NCBI GenBank assembly: GCA_028023455.1
Contig: JAQFVV010006215.1
Location: 12,751,473 to 12,815,472, forward strand
DNA from: Epiperipatus broadwayi
Taxonomy: Eukaryota > Onychophora > Udeonychophora > Euonychophora > Peripatidae
Direction: 5' to 3'
Length of the DNA: 64,000 nt
The notes beneath the pieces are model-generated. The model saw nothing but the letters and a program-made list of their open reading frames with translations, was not told the origin of the DNA and did not search any database. This document shows, in pieces, positions 1-12,213 of the stretch; position 1 is the first letter of the stretch; every line of letters begins with the position of its first letter. Made by a program: the position numbers and the translations under genes.

Positions 1-2
1 AA

Positions 3-1637
3 AAAGATGGAATTATTACTAAAAAGAGAGATGACATCATGAAATTGGTAGAAGATTTTTATCAAGAATTATATAGTAATAAAGAACAAGTACCTCCTAT
101 ATCTATTACATCTTCTGAATTGCCCAGAATTTTAAATGAAGAAGTGAGACATGCAATTAAGTGTATGAAGAAAGGAAAGGCTCCAGGAAATGATGGAATT
201 ATAATTGATATATTAAAAGAAGCAGGTGAAGAAATAGAAACAATTTTAGCAAAGTTATATACCAAATGTCTAAATGATAAAGATGTACCGGAAGATTGGA
301 AGAATGCAGTAATAATATTAATATTTAAAAAAGGTGATAAAGAAGATATTAGAAATTACAGACCTATCAGCCTTTTATCAGTTTTATATAAAATTTTTAC
401 CAAGATAATTACAACTCGTCTACAGAGAACTTTGGATTTCCACCAACCAAGAGAACAAGCTGGATTTAAAAGTGGTTTTAGTACAATAGATCATATCCAG
501 GTATTGAGAGAAGTCATAGAAAGGACAAACGAATATGAGTTGTCATTATGTTTTGGATTTGTAGATTATGAAAAGGCATTCGATTCTATACACATTTCTT
601 CAGTGATTAAAGCATTGGATCATCAAGGTATAGATCCAGGATATTGTCATATTTTAAAGAATATTTATAAAAATGCAACAGCAACAATTAGATTACATAA
701 TGATACTGGAAAAATCAACATTGAGAAAGGTGTAAGACAAGGTGACTCCATATCTCCAAAACTCTTTACAGCAGTGCTGCAAGAAGTATTTTGTGGATTA
801 AAATGGGAAACTAAAGGAGTGAAAGTAAATGGAGAGTATTTAAGTCATTTAGATTTCACAGATGATGTAGTTGTTTTTGCAAATAATGCTTCAGAGCTGC
901 AGGAAATGTTGCAGGAGTTAGCAGATGAAAGTAGAAAAGTAGGACTAAAGATAAATGTTAAAAAGACTAAAGTAATGTTTAATCGATTTGCTCAAAATAT
1001 GAAAATAAAGATTGATTATGAAGAATTAGAAGAAGTTAACAGTTACAAATACCTTGGTCAGATTATTAATACAGATGGAAACATAATGGAGGAAATTAAT
1101 CATAGAATTAAACTTGGTTGGAGTGCTTTTGGTAGAAATAACTTGATACTAAAAGGAAATATGCCTATGTGTTTGAAAAGGATGGTTTTTAACAAATGTG
1201 TTTTACCAGTTCTTACTTATGGATCTGAGACTTGGACACTTAATAGAAGAGCAATACAGAGACTTCAGACCACTCAAAGGAGTATGGAGAGATGTATGTT
1301 GGGAGTAACAAGAAGAGATCGAAAATGCAATGTATGGGTAAGACAACAAACAGGTGTTACTGACCTTATTGAAAAAATTAAAAGATTGAAATGGAGTTGG
1401 GCTGGACATATTGCTAGAAGAGATGATAATAGATGGACAATTGAAATTTTAAACTGGATTCCAAGAGATTGTAAAAGACCCAGAAAGAGACCACATGTGA
1501 GATGGATGGATGAAATAAGAAAATGTGCAGGGGTGTTGTGGAGAAGAGAAGCTAAAGATCGGAGAAGATGGATTAAACTTGGAGAGACCTTCATCCTGCA
1601 GTGGATTGATAATGGTTGATGATGATGATGATGATGA
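3..1637 (+). mobile_element. RTE/BovB-like non-LTR retrotransposon, 3' part of ORF2 (reverse transcriptase)
   Basis: The reading frame is open from the window edge (base 3) to TGA at 1617-1619; the first in-frame ATG is at 39, but the real start and the endonuclease domain lie upstream of the window. Read from 39, the 526 residues show the reverse-transcriptase order: RPISLLSVLYKIF, motif A with FVDYEKAFDSI (catalytic Asp), motif B GVRQGDSISP, motif C FTDD (usual form FADD, both catalytic Asp kept), then KINVKKTKVM and YKYLG. A thumb/C-terminal part with LTYGSETWTLNRR and RLKWSWAGHIARR is typical of the RTE/BovB group. The stop is followed at once by a GATGAT microsatellite to about 1637, the usual RTE 3' tail. 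No frameshift or internal stop is visible, so this is the youngest-looking element here. Family assignment is from motifs only. Confidence 0.9.
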
Positions 1638-2152
1638 AACAATAAAGAAAAGATTGTATTCATGCAAACAGAGATAACTGTTATCTTTTGATATTGCTAG
1701 GAAATCAATTACTAATTAATTATCCTGAGGCTAAACAAGTTTTCTCTAATAACCTTTATAAAGTTATTTTATTTTTGATTTTGTAAAATAAAAAAGAGTC
1801 CTCTTTTACTGCAACCCTAAGTTATTATATGGATTTAAAGGTAGAAAACTATTTTTATAGATGTGAGAATATAGATGATTAGTATTCTCTTTGATATTCT
1901 GAAAATAATAATTAATCTTTTTCAGAGATGCATATAAAAATAGCTTTATGATTTTAAATCTATATAACAACTTGTGTTTGAAATAAAAGAGGATTCCTTT
2001 TATTTCACCAAAACCCAAACAAAAGAGCCATGTATAAGTTAATGGAGAAAGTGTGTTTAGCCTCAAGCTAGTCAATTAGTAACTGATTTCTTGACAACAT
2101 CAAAAAGTAAAAATTATCTCTGTTTACATGGATATAATCTTTATTTTTATTG
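1638..2152. repeat. Foldback palindrome of about 0.5 kb abutting the RTE tail
   Basis: Bases from about 1640 to 1890 are repeated in inverted, diverged form at about 1900-2150. For example GCAAACAGAGATAA at 1663 matches the reverse of the segment ending near 2131, and CTGAGGCTAAACA near 1725 matches TGTTTAGCCTCAAG at 2053. There is essentially no unique centre. No coding potential is evident. The left arm starts where the RTE microsatellite ends. It could be a MITE-like foldback element or a target repeat into which the RTE inserted. Confidence 0.75.
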
Positions 2153-3863
2153 CTTATTAAACTAAAAATCCATGAAAATATTTAATTCAACATATACAAT
2201 TCTCTGGTGTTATCAAATGTAAAACAATTTTTAATTAGATTGACTTTACAGTTATTTGAGTATCAGAATATTCAGATTATAACAGAAACTTAATGGACAT
2301 TTCAAGTTATTTCAATAAGACTATAGAAAACTAACACATAAGCTTTTTATTTGTCTTTCAAGTGATTTGTAAATGTATCTAAATATTTGGTTGAAATATT
2401 TTTTTTAGAAACTCTGTATTTAAAAAAATCAAAAACTTGAATTTTTATTTATTTCTGCAAAGTAATATATTCTTGTTTAATTATTAAAGTTAGGTGAAAA
2501 TTTTGTGAAAGATGCCCTTTTTAAAGATTATTACACTACTGATAAGAGTAAGAATTATTCATTATGAAAGAAGAAATATCTGATTATATAAGAGCTTACA
2601 GAAATATTTTTGTCTATATTTCACGTATTCTGCTGACATAATATTATATTATAACAATGTGTATATACATAAGAATGTATATATATATGAGTTACATGAT
2701 TTTTTTTAAATAAAGTAAAAAAATAAAATTATATTTCAATATTTAATAGTTTATATACAAAAAATGGGGTTAAAAGAAAAAGAAAAAATACAAATATTGG
2801 GAAATAAGTTAAAATATTAATTACAACTTATCATTCTTTTCTGTATTTTAATTTAACATAATTCTTTCAAAAATACATTTAATTGGAAGCACTTTTAATC
2901 AAAAGTTTATAATTAATTTGAAGCAAATTTTGTACAGTAAGTACTCAGTTTCTGGAGGTCAAGATTCCAAACTAATTAAATAAACAGTAGATAACTAATT
3001 TCAATGAAATCAAAAATGATAAATAAGGAAATGAAAATTATCACTAATTAAAAATAAAGATCAAATGAATTGATAGCATGGGTGAAAACTTGAGCAGGGG
3101 TGGAGTCAGGGAGTATTAAAAACTGAAATCTGCTATTGTAATTATTATCCAGAGAATTTTATAGAAGAGACTTTAAAAAAAGATAGTTGACCAGAGAGTT
3201 AACCAAGGTCAGTTAGCAGCACTGAAAAAATCTACACGCAGCTAAAATGACTGAATCCAGTATGATGAAACAATATTTTTATGGTCATGTTGAGAGAGAA
3301 ATGCATTGTTAGTTCAAAGCAGAGTTTGTTCATTTTTCTTCTGCTGGTCTCCTGCATGCCAATAGTCAGATGCAGTAATATTACTCTGACTTACCTTTTA
3401 CTGATGTTTTAACATACCACACCAAATCAATGGAAACAGCCCTCACAGTAGTAAGTGGAGCAAGAAAGAAGCATCTAGATGCTAAAATGTACACCTACCA
3501 TGAATTTGACCAGATCAGAAGACGGGGGTTATCACCTATATAAACCCAGATTTTGTATTTAAACCTAGATAAATATATATTGATGTCATTGATCTTAAAA
3601 TTCTTATATCAAGTATTGAAAAATTATAATTAACACTTATAAATGACATTTAAATAAGCATAAAATTGCTTAAAATTATAGTAATTTGAATAAGTGTTTA
3701 TATTTTATTTTTATGTTTAAATATTTTTTATTATTTATGTTTTATAAGTATCATTTACATTTCTTTCTCTCTCAATATGAGCAAGTAGACAATTTCATTT
3801 AAATATTCTGTGATGTTGATCTCATGTTTTTAATAGGTAGTCATGGATCAAGCACTTGAAGCA
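2153..3863. other. AT-rich stretch without recognised gene
   Basis: No ORF of note and no recognisable protein motif. The part around 3080-3560 is richer in G+C than its surroundings and looks like old repeat DNA, with a TATA-like CTATATAAAC at about 3536. I cannot assign it to a family. Confidence 0.5.
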
Positions 3864-4277
3864 TGTTAATGTTGTCTCTTGGGGTCCAGTCTAGTTACTG
3901 GATGGTGCCCATACAATTTAAACTTATAATAAATATCCCCATGAAATGTTTTACACTCCTTGCAGCCAGAGTTATATCAGTCTGGAAAAGTGACCATTGT
4001 TTTAATATTGTTATTAAATCTTGGTCTGATAAGGGGTGTAATTAATATGTAAGTATTGATCATATTTACTTCTCTGCTTAAATATAATAGGATCATAAAG
4101 TCAAATAATTAATGATTAATTATGAGCTAATAACTTAAAATATAAATGTATAAAAAATAGTAATAATAAACTGGAAAAGCCAGTTTCAAATTCATAAATT
4201 CAGTTACAAGCTTTACTTCAAATTTTACAAACTCTTCAAACATTAAATCCCATTACAAATGGCACCCAACATGGAGT
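3864..4277 (+). mobile_element. Possible solo LTR (about 394 bp) followed by a tRNA-Lys-like primer-binding site
   Basis: The segment begins TGTTAATG and ends CATTACA at 4257, near-inverted ends as in LTRs. Two bases later lies TGGCACCCAACATGGAGT (4260-4277), close to the tRNA-Lys-type primer-binding site TGGCGCCCAACGTGGGGC. A poly(A)-like AATAATAAA lies near 4162, inside the putative LTR. No gag or pol frame follows, so at best this is a relic. The ORF 3863-4045 inside it has no recognisable content. A second LTR copy was not found in the window. Confidence 0.35.
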
Positions 4278-5972
4278 GTTTGAACATTCATTCTTACAAA
4301 AAAATGTGTAACATAAATAATTGGTTGATAGAAATAAAGAAATATAATAATTAATTAAAATAAATAAATTTATGGGAGATGAGATAAAACAAACAACACT
4401 AATAATAAATTTGTATGCTAAAGAAATATAAGTGGGATTCGTTTTATTTAAATATTGTAGTTTGAGTTAAAAAAAATATAGATACATAGTAAATAAATAA
4501 GTGCGGGTGGGTAATGATAAAAATCCAAAATCTGCAGGCAAATGGTATTAGGGGGAATGTAGTGTAATGGGCAGATCTTTTCCAAAAGAAGGGGACCATA
4601 TCTAACTATGGACAGACCTAGAGTCTTCTGGTAAGATGCTGTCAATAGTGTAATAAAATATATAATCTATAATTGTATAGAGCAGTGGCCAGCCATACCG
4701 AGAGGAAAATAGCCTTCTTGCCGGCTCTACTCCACCATTTCAAAGTTAGCAATTTTAAAGATTGGGTGATTCATAGGTGAGACTGTAGACTTGGTAAATC
4801 CATTTGAAGACCAAAACTCGGCTTCAAATTTCGTTTTTCAGACATGTAGCTAGAAATCTCAGGACGATATATATTAGAAATCTTGCTCGAAGAATACTAG
4901 AAATATTGCTAGAATAATTGTAGAACCACTAGAATATTACTAGACTGATATTAGAATCACTAGAATATTTGCTGGAATATTGCTAGAATGAAGAACAAAA
5001 GAAAACCCTCCTTTTTTTAGTCAAACTGCACAATACAACTGCCCTGGAGCATTACAAAAATATTTCGGACTTTGCTTACTTATCAGCTGTAATCAATCCT
5101 ATCCCAATGTCTAAAGGGATTCAACAAAATTTTAATTAATTTCTATTGTTCATTTCCCTGTCGACATTCGAATTTCAAATTTGATTTAATTAAAACAACA
5201 TTTACTAATTGAAAGAAAAACCTTAAGTGGACATTTGCTGTATTTTTAGATAAGCTTCTATGACATTAAATAATTAAAACTATTGTTCCTACCAGCCCTC
5301 ATTTATTTTAACAGAAAATATATGGCGTGACTTTTATTAAATCTAAAAGAAAATTATTTTACTTTTTAATTTTCAATATTTGAATCTATTTACAAAGTGA
5401 ATATGAATTTTATTTTAAATCAAAAAAATATATTACGACTGTAATATATTTTTGCAAACAGATTCAAACAAAATAATTTTAAATGACAATTTATAATCTT
5501 AACATAAGTTTTAAAATACATATCACAGTGTTTGCGCAATTACGACCTATATAACCTACTTTTTAAATAAATCTAAATTATGTGAAAATACACAATCCAT
5601 AACATTTTATTTACTTGGGCATGAGTTATACAATTGTGTATAACATGAGCATTGTACTCATGGTTTAAAATTGGGCAGGATTTTTGGCATATAAGTGCAT
5701 TGCAGACACACTACATTACATTGGGGTTCAAACTAAGGTATGAGGGTAGGAAAAAGGTGAAACGAAGATCTGCAAAGCAGATCTTACTGTTTCAATATAG
5801 AATAAAGTGTGTGAGTGCATACATTCCAAATTACATATTAATTGGTATGGAGGCATCTCTATTATTATGATAATGAGCTAGAGACAGATTAAAGTGAACA
5901 AATTTTATAACATTGAATAACAAAAGATTAAAATGGTCTAACAATAATAAACTATAATTATGTAGGTTAAGG
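4278..5972. other. AT-rich non-coding stretch with a degenerate minisatellite
   Basis: About 4850-4995 contains a degenerate short tandem array built on AGAATATTGCTAGAAT-like units (several CTAGAATATT variants). The rest shows no gene or known repeat. The short ORF at 5652-5870 has no recognisable motif and is treated as chance. Confidence 0.5.
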
Positions 5973-6037
5973 ATGGCTTTCTACCATGTTGTTGATGAAA
6001 GATAGATAAGATCCCTGTCACAATGGTAGAAAGTCAT
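5973..6037. repeat. Short hairpin (15-bp arms)
   Basis: ATGGCTTTCTACCAT (5973-5987) and ATGGTAGAAAGTCAT (6023-6037) are inverted copies matching at 14 of 15 bases around a 35-bp loop. This is probably a remnant of a small MITE; no duplication was identified at its borders. Confidence 0.5.
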
Positions 6038-6965
6038 ATATTGACATTAATTATTTAGAAAAATAATAAAATATATATACAATTTTAAATGACCGCAAAG
6101 CTAACTGGTTAAATCAACTTTATAGACATTTAAATAATCATCACTATCCAGTTCATGTTGACGGTTATCAATCTGCTTGGGTATCCCCCCCCCCATCAAT
6201 GGATGACAAATGTTGATAGGAAAGAGCATCCACACAGAATATTATCATTCACTCTTAAAAAATGTATAACAATTATTAGTCAACAATAAACACCTAAGAA
6301 AAATTCTGTACTGTAGCTAGTGCATGTGTTTAATATAGAATAATATCAAAATCTTACCAGTTGATATAAACTTTATTCTAACAAAAAATACATAGCTAAA
6401 CCCAATCACTTCCCCTCTCCTCTTAAACTTATACTCAACTCTTCTAGAGTACACTTCCAAGTGTGGAAATGAAAAAGAATAAAAGAAAATATATAACAAT
6501 AATACATAACAAAATTTAAAATTTCCATTGAATTATATTGATTAAAGTTCATTGAGTCTGGTGGCAAAGTTCTTCATATTTACAGTCTATTAATTTCAAG
6601 ATAGGTATCCTTGGGTAAAACACTTCACTCGCTGGACTTGTGGATAGTCACACATAGGATAATAATAGCCATTCTCTCCCATCAATCTCTTTTGATTTAT
6701 TAGTAGCCATTTTGTAAAAGACAGTAGATGTTTCTTCAGGCTTTGTGGAAATGGTCAAATGAAGTCACCGTGCTTCCATGGCCCTAGTAATGGCATTTGT
6801 CCCCCTTTGATATCACCAGAATACATCATACAGCAATCTACATTATGTATAAATTTGATTTAATTGCAGTTTGGCATTTGATAGCCATACATTGTAAGGG
6901 ACACAACTCACAAACACTCATATATATGCTCATTTGCAAGTTAGTACATCTGATAAACAGCTTAA
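6038..6965. other. Non-coding stretch with a 10-C homopolymer
   Basis: Contains a run of ten C at 6185-6194. The part about 6540-6900 is of more balanced composition (CCTTGGGTAAAACACTTCAC at about 6608) and could be an old SINE, but no promoter boxes are convincing. No gene seen. Confidence 0.4.
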
Positions 6966-9900
6966 CATATAAATAATTGAGGTCTATATAATTAAAAAAA
7001 AATTTAACTTACACATATATTAGTAATGTCAATTTATAAAAGCATTAGCTTTAAATGAAATTTTTTTAAAAAAAATTCCCTAACTAGGCATAACAATTAA
7101 AGTTTCCACATATATAGATAAAATAAAACTAAACCTGTTGTTTAATAACCATGGAAACTAACCAGGACTTGAACTTTAGAACCCAAAGATAATATAAGTC
7201 AAGCATATTCATGCAACCTATTGTTCAAAGATAAAAGTTTATGATTCAATTACTTAATTGAAAACATTAATTAATCCAACAATCACTATATATAAAAACC
7301 TTGTGGAGAAAAACACATAGTGCATTTTTTGAAGATTTGATGATCAGAATGGCTAAAAAAATGGTTGACTAAGTCAAAGGAATTATTCATTTACATTTTT
7401 TGTCAGAATAAAATTCATTTATCAGATTGCAAAGTTATACCCAAGGAAGTTTCATATTAGCAACCATTCAGAAGAATATAAATATTAATTGTTAAAATTA
7501 TAAGGGAATATCAGCATGTATTTTGAATATTATCACAAGAGTAACTTTGCATCTGTTAGCATATATATATCACAATCACATTTTAAAGCTTTTAACTTTA
7601 AATAATTTATAAGTAAGAATACTCAAGTTATTTAAAAGCTATTCCAATGTTTTTTTGCTAAGTAACTTACCATGGGAGTCTTGTGTAGATGCTTACCAGA
7701 AAATATGAACATTAATTCATCCATCAAATGCCTAATTGAAATGCCAAAATTCTATACAATGACCTACTACTCTAGTTTCACTATATCAGCTTGCAGATAA
7801 TAGAATGGATGCTACAAAAGATCTTTAAACAAAAGGATATACATGTAAATGGAAAATATGGATGATTTAGTCTAAATTGTGTAAGGAAAAAATAGAAAAT
7901 ATTAGGCATCTGTTAATTGAATGTAAATGGTTGAAAACAGAAAGGGTACAAATAATGAAGTTATGGAAGAATAAATATGAAAAAAGTGATTATACAGAAA
8001 GTGGATTACTGGTTTTTATGCTGGGTTTGGGAAAAGATATGGGAGATTTAGATATAAAAAACATAAAGTTGACAAATATTATGTTGTGGAAATGGGATGG
8101 GGCAGAATATGGGAAAACTTAGAGTGAGGAATGGAAAATAAAGTGGCTAACAGGTTTCTCTGGGTATAATTGCTGAGAGATTCCTGACTCCATTTAAGGA
8201 GAACTCACAGTACATCATGTCGATAGCACTTCACCATACCAATGTATGAATCACAAAAGGAGTATGAATCTACAAGATTGATAGACTTTGCTGTGAGGTT
8301 TAGAAACATTTTATAGGATATTCTCAAGCCAAAATTGTTATTTAAATCATTTAAATAAGTTGTCTAAACTCTAAACTTTATCTATGAACAATGGGGAAGT
8401 ATATATCCAGCTTAAACCATTCCATTTCTCAAATCACAAATGAAAAGGGGGGACTACAGCTTATAGAATGAACAAATATTTTTATTTTGGTAATAAATAA
8501 AATTTAGATTTACTTTCTTGGACAAACTTGATAGATCATTAACATAATATGGGAAGTAAGATTTATCTTTGCTCATATTAACAATACTCACCATGTACAG
8601 AGCATAATTGTTTGTTATCTTGTTCTACTAATTAACTAACTCTTGTTTATTCTTATTTTCTGTTTGGTATGAAAGACTAATATTGAATATATGTATTTTA
8701 TTCTCAACAGTAGATCATTAATTTATAGGGGTTTATTTTCCAAAAAAGATGGACTTTGTCAGATGGAATAAGGTGCAATGACACTTCTATACTATTGTTG
8801 GGGTTTAAATATAAACTTGTTAAGATTCTTATTATAAATTGTAATAAATTCATAAATACTTAGTGCTAATGATGCATATCTAAGGGAGATAGTCTGAATC
8901 ATTAAATATCTTATTAAATGTTAGGGATCCATGCCAGGCACTCATCCATTTGTTGCTATTATTCATTTTTGAATAGTTCTTAATTTTTCTTATGTTAAAA
9001 TAAAAATAGGTTAAACTATTTTGAAACTTTGAGAAGTCACTGATTATCAAAATCATTCTGTTTTAGCATGATTACATATATAAATTATATGCACACATAC
9101 ACTTTTTTCTTTTTAGCATAATATTTTAGCAAGATTGGTTGGAAAGTTATTAATTCATTCCACTTATATAGAAGTGAGGATATTGTTATTTCTCTAGATT
9201 TACCCCTGAAGACAGACAACCACAACCTCTCCCTGAGTTTGAAATCTGTGATGTAATGGAACCTGAAAGAGGGGTAGAAAGTAGATAAACTGATATAAAT
9301 TAAGTTCAGATTTAATGTATGATCATTTGAGCTAGCAATTAGAGATGGGTGCAATCATTGATCAGATTCTTCATCACATTACTCACTGTATCCTACAAAA
9401 ATACCCTAGGATTGACTGTAGTAAAATGTGACTTCCGTCTCCCATGTGTAAACCTAGCCATTACCTTTTGGTGCCCAACATTGGGCATGAAAACTGCCTG
9501 ACCCCCTCATGGGAGAGGGGAGCCACATTTTACTATGGTCAGATCTAGGGTATTCTTATAGGATGCATTGCATGAGGCAATGAAGAACCTGATGTATGAT
9601 TGCATACATCCCTAATGGCTAGCTCAAATGATTATGGATTAAATCTTAACATACAATTTATATTAGTTTAGTCACTTCCACCCCTCTTTCAGGTTCTGTT
9701 ACACCAACAGATTTCAAACTTAGTGAGAAGTTGCAATTGACTCTCTTTAGGCATGAATCTGCATAAATAACAATATCCTCACTTTTATATAAATAAAATG
9801 GGTTAATGATTTTCCAACTAACATTAACAAAATATTACAACATAAGAAAAAAAGAATACATGTGTGCATATAATTTAAATAATATGAAATCATGCTAAAA

Positions 9901-11626
9901 TAGAATGGTTTTGATAAATCAGAGACTTTTCAAAGTTTCAAAACAGTTTAACACATTTTTATTTTAACAAAAAAAAAAAGAAGTATTCAAACATGAATTC
10001 TAACAATTTGGTGACTACATAACATGCATCCCTAACATTTAATAAGATAATTAATGATTCAAACTATCCCCCATCTATTCCTGTTAGGTATGCATCAGTA
10101 GTGCTAAGTATTTAAAAATTTATTACAATTTACAATAAGAATCCTAAGAAGTTTATATTTAAACCCAAACAGTAGTATAGTGGTTGGTGTACTTGCAGCT
10201 TATTCCAACTGAGAAAGTCCATCTTCCTTGGAAAAGAAACCCCCTGTATATTAATGATCTACTATTGATAGTAAAGTACAAGTATTCAAGAAGATTACTT
10301 TTTCATACTGAAAAAATATAAATAAACAAGAATTAGTTAATTAGTATAACAAGTTAACAAATAATTCTGTTCTGTAGATAGAGAATGTTCTCAATGTAGG
10401 TAAAGATAAATTTTACCTCCCATATTAAACTGGATGATGTGTCAAACTTGTCCAAGAAGAGAAACCTAAATCTTACTTATTATAAAACAAAAATATTTGT
10501 TCATCCTACAAGCTTTAATTCTTTCTTTTCATTTTGTGGTTTAAGAAATGGAACAATCCAAGCTAGGTATGTGCTTCGCCATTGTTTTTAGATAAAATTT
10601 AGAGGTCAGATGATTTACTTAAATGATTTGAATAACACTTTTGGTTTGAGAATGTCTTATAAAATGTTTCTAAACCTCACAGCAAAGTCTTTTCATCTTG
10701 TAGATTCATACTCCTTCTGTGATTCATACATTGGTTTGGTGAAGCATTGTTGGTCAGCTCTGGTATTGTTCTATCCTCTTGAACTATCCATTCTATCCCT
10801 TGCAAGCTGACATAATGAAACTAAGGTAGGTCATTCTATAGCATTTTTACAGATCAATTAGGCATTCAATTGATGAATTAATATTTACATCTCTGTTAAA
10901 CCTTTTCACAAGACCTCCACAGCAAGTTGTTTAGCAGAAACCATTGGAATAGCTTTCCAATAACTTGAATATTCTTGCTTATTTAAAATCAAAAGCTTTA
11001 AAATGTGATATATGTTAACAGATACAAAGTTACATTTCTGATATTATTCAAACAATGTGCTGCTATTCTCTTACAGTTTTCACAATTAATAACATTTATA
11101 TTCCTCTGAATTGTTATTGACTAATATGAAACTCCCTTGGGTATAATTTTGTGATCTTATAGATGAATTTCTTGCTGACAAAGGAATTGTAAATGAATAA
11201 TTCCTTTGATTTAGTTAACTATGTTTTTTTTTAGCAATTCTGATCTTCGATTCCTTTGAAAATATACATGTTTTTCTTTTATTTTTCTTCATGAGGTTTT
11301 ATACATATTGATTGTTGATTTAATTAACATTTTCAATTAAGTAATTGAATCATAAACTTTAATGTTTTAAATAATGGGTTGCCTTGATATGCTTGGTCTA
11401 TATCATCTTCAGATTCTCTAAAGTTCATGTCCTGGTTAGTTTCCATGGTTATTAAACAATAGGTTCATGTTTATTTTATCTATATATATGGAATCTTTAA
11501 TTGTTATATCTAGTTAAACCTAATTTTTTTTTTTTTTTAAAGCTAATGCTTTTTAATTAACATTACTAATTACACATGTAAGTTAAAAAAAAAAAAATGA
11601 TGTAGATCTCAATTATTTATATTGTG
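6966..11626. repeat. Giant palindrome, 4.66 kb, nearly spacer-free
   Basis: Left arm 6966-9478 and right arm 9481-11626 are inverted copies. Matching points include CTAACCAGGAC / GTCCTGGTTAG (7158 and 11430), AAAGGAATTATTCATTTAC / its reverse (7377 and 11195), and TAGTAAAATGTG / CACATTTTACTA (9420 and 9523). The centre is GCCCAA-CA-TTGGGC at 9473-9486, so the arms meet with only two bases between them. The left arm is longer because it carries a LINE fragment (7800-8222) that the right arm lacks. The arms differ at many bases, so this is not a recent sequencing fold-back. Only small ORFs occur in it (7877-8122 belongs to the LINE). No transposase is seen. Confidence 0.85.
7800..8222 (+). mobile_element. 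APE-type LINE, 3' end fragment (C-terminal CCHC part and 3' UTR)
   Basis: Frame 7877-8122 encodes NIRHLLIECKWLKTERVQIM, FMLGLGKDMGDLDIKN and IMLWKWDG. These match the C-terminus of the LINE at 50.8-52.4 kb, including the second half of its zinc knuckle (C-K-x-C...H-x4-C). The 3' UTR GCTGAGAGATTCCTGACTCC ends near 8222. It is 5'-truncated and frame-damaged (a stop replaces the first knuckle residues near 7870). It is nested in the left arm of the palindrome; the right arm keeps the empty site near 10750. Confidence 0.8.
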
Positions 11627-11985
11627 ACCTTTTATTTAGGCCACTATATTAAATAGTCCAAAATTTTGAATCTTAAAGATATATTTGGCAATAATAGCTT
11701 AATAAATAACTTTAAATAGAGACTGTTCCAAATACACTAGAAAATCTGCTTGAGTGTAGAAGAGATTTCCTATGCATTATCAGCTGTCAATAGTGATAAA
11801 ATGATAATTTAACAGTATTATTATTAATTTGGGGGTATAAATATGTTTGCTATTTTATTATTATTGAATAGTAATTGGAAAAATTAAATTTATAAATCTT
11901 GTAAATGAATAATTGTAGTCAATTTTTTAAGCATATTTTTATAGTGAATTAAAACAGTATTGAATATTCTGGGTAGTTATCAAAA
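11627..11985. other. AT-rich stretch, nothing recognised
   Basis: No ORF, repeat pair or motif was recognised between the palindrome and the small ORF that follows. Confidence 0.5.
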
Positions 11986-12213
11986 ATGAAGGTAGATGGA
12001 GTAATATTAATTATATACACACTGTCATGTTATTGGTTTATTTTAATTGTACCACAATCCAATGGAATACAATGTATAAATAACTTAACAGAGTTTGTAG
12101 GGGAGAGGTCTGAAAAGAGAAATCAGCTCTTTACACCTGCAAACTTAAAAAAAAAAACAAGAAAAAGCAGAAAATTTAACAACAACACTTTTGAAATGAA
12201 CAAAATCCAATGA
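11986..12213 (+). CDS. Possible small secreted peptide or first exon with signal peptide (75 aa)
   Basis: The frame starts with an A-rich ATG context (TCAAAAATGA). It encodes a short charged N-terminus (MKVDG) and about 19 hydrophobic residues (VILIIYTLSCYWFILIVPQ), then a polar part with SNGIQ, a possible signal-peptidase site. The rest is hydrophilic, with an N-linked glycosylation sequon (NNLT), one Cys, and dibasic or multibasic sites (EKR, KKK) as in prohormone-like precursors. It matches no family I recognise and is not part of any repeat pair found here. In such AT-rich DNA a 75-codon frame with a hydrophobic start can arise by chance. It could equally be an isolated first exon, although the frame closes with TGA before any clear splice donor. 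Confidence 0.25.
   Translation: MKVDGVILIIYTLSCYWFILIVPQSNGIQCINNLTEFVGERSEKRNQLFTPANLKKKTRKSRKFNNNTFEMNKIQ

Noticed and set aside
1274-1663. 129-codon minus-strand ORF over the RTE
   Set aside because: It is antisense to the clear reverse-transcriptase frame; the His run is the reverse reading of the GATGAT tail.
6540-6900. Possible SINE with CTTGGGTAAAACACTTCAC
   Set aside because: The stretch resembles tails of some SINEs, but no A/B boxes, tail repeat or target duplication could be seen.
9469-9486. Primer-binding-site-like TGGTGCCCAACATTGGGC
   Set aside because: It coincides exactly with the self-complementary centre of the large palindrome, which explains the sequence without an LTR element.
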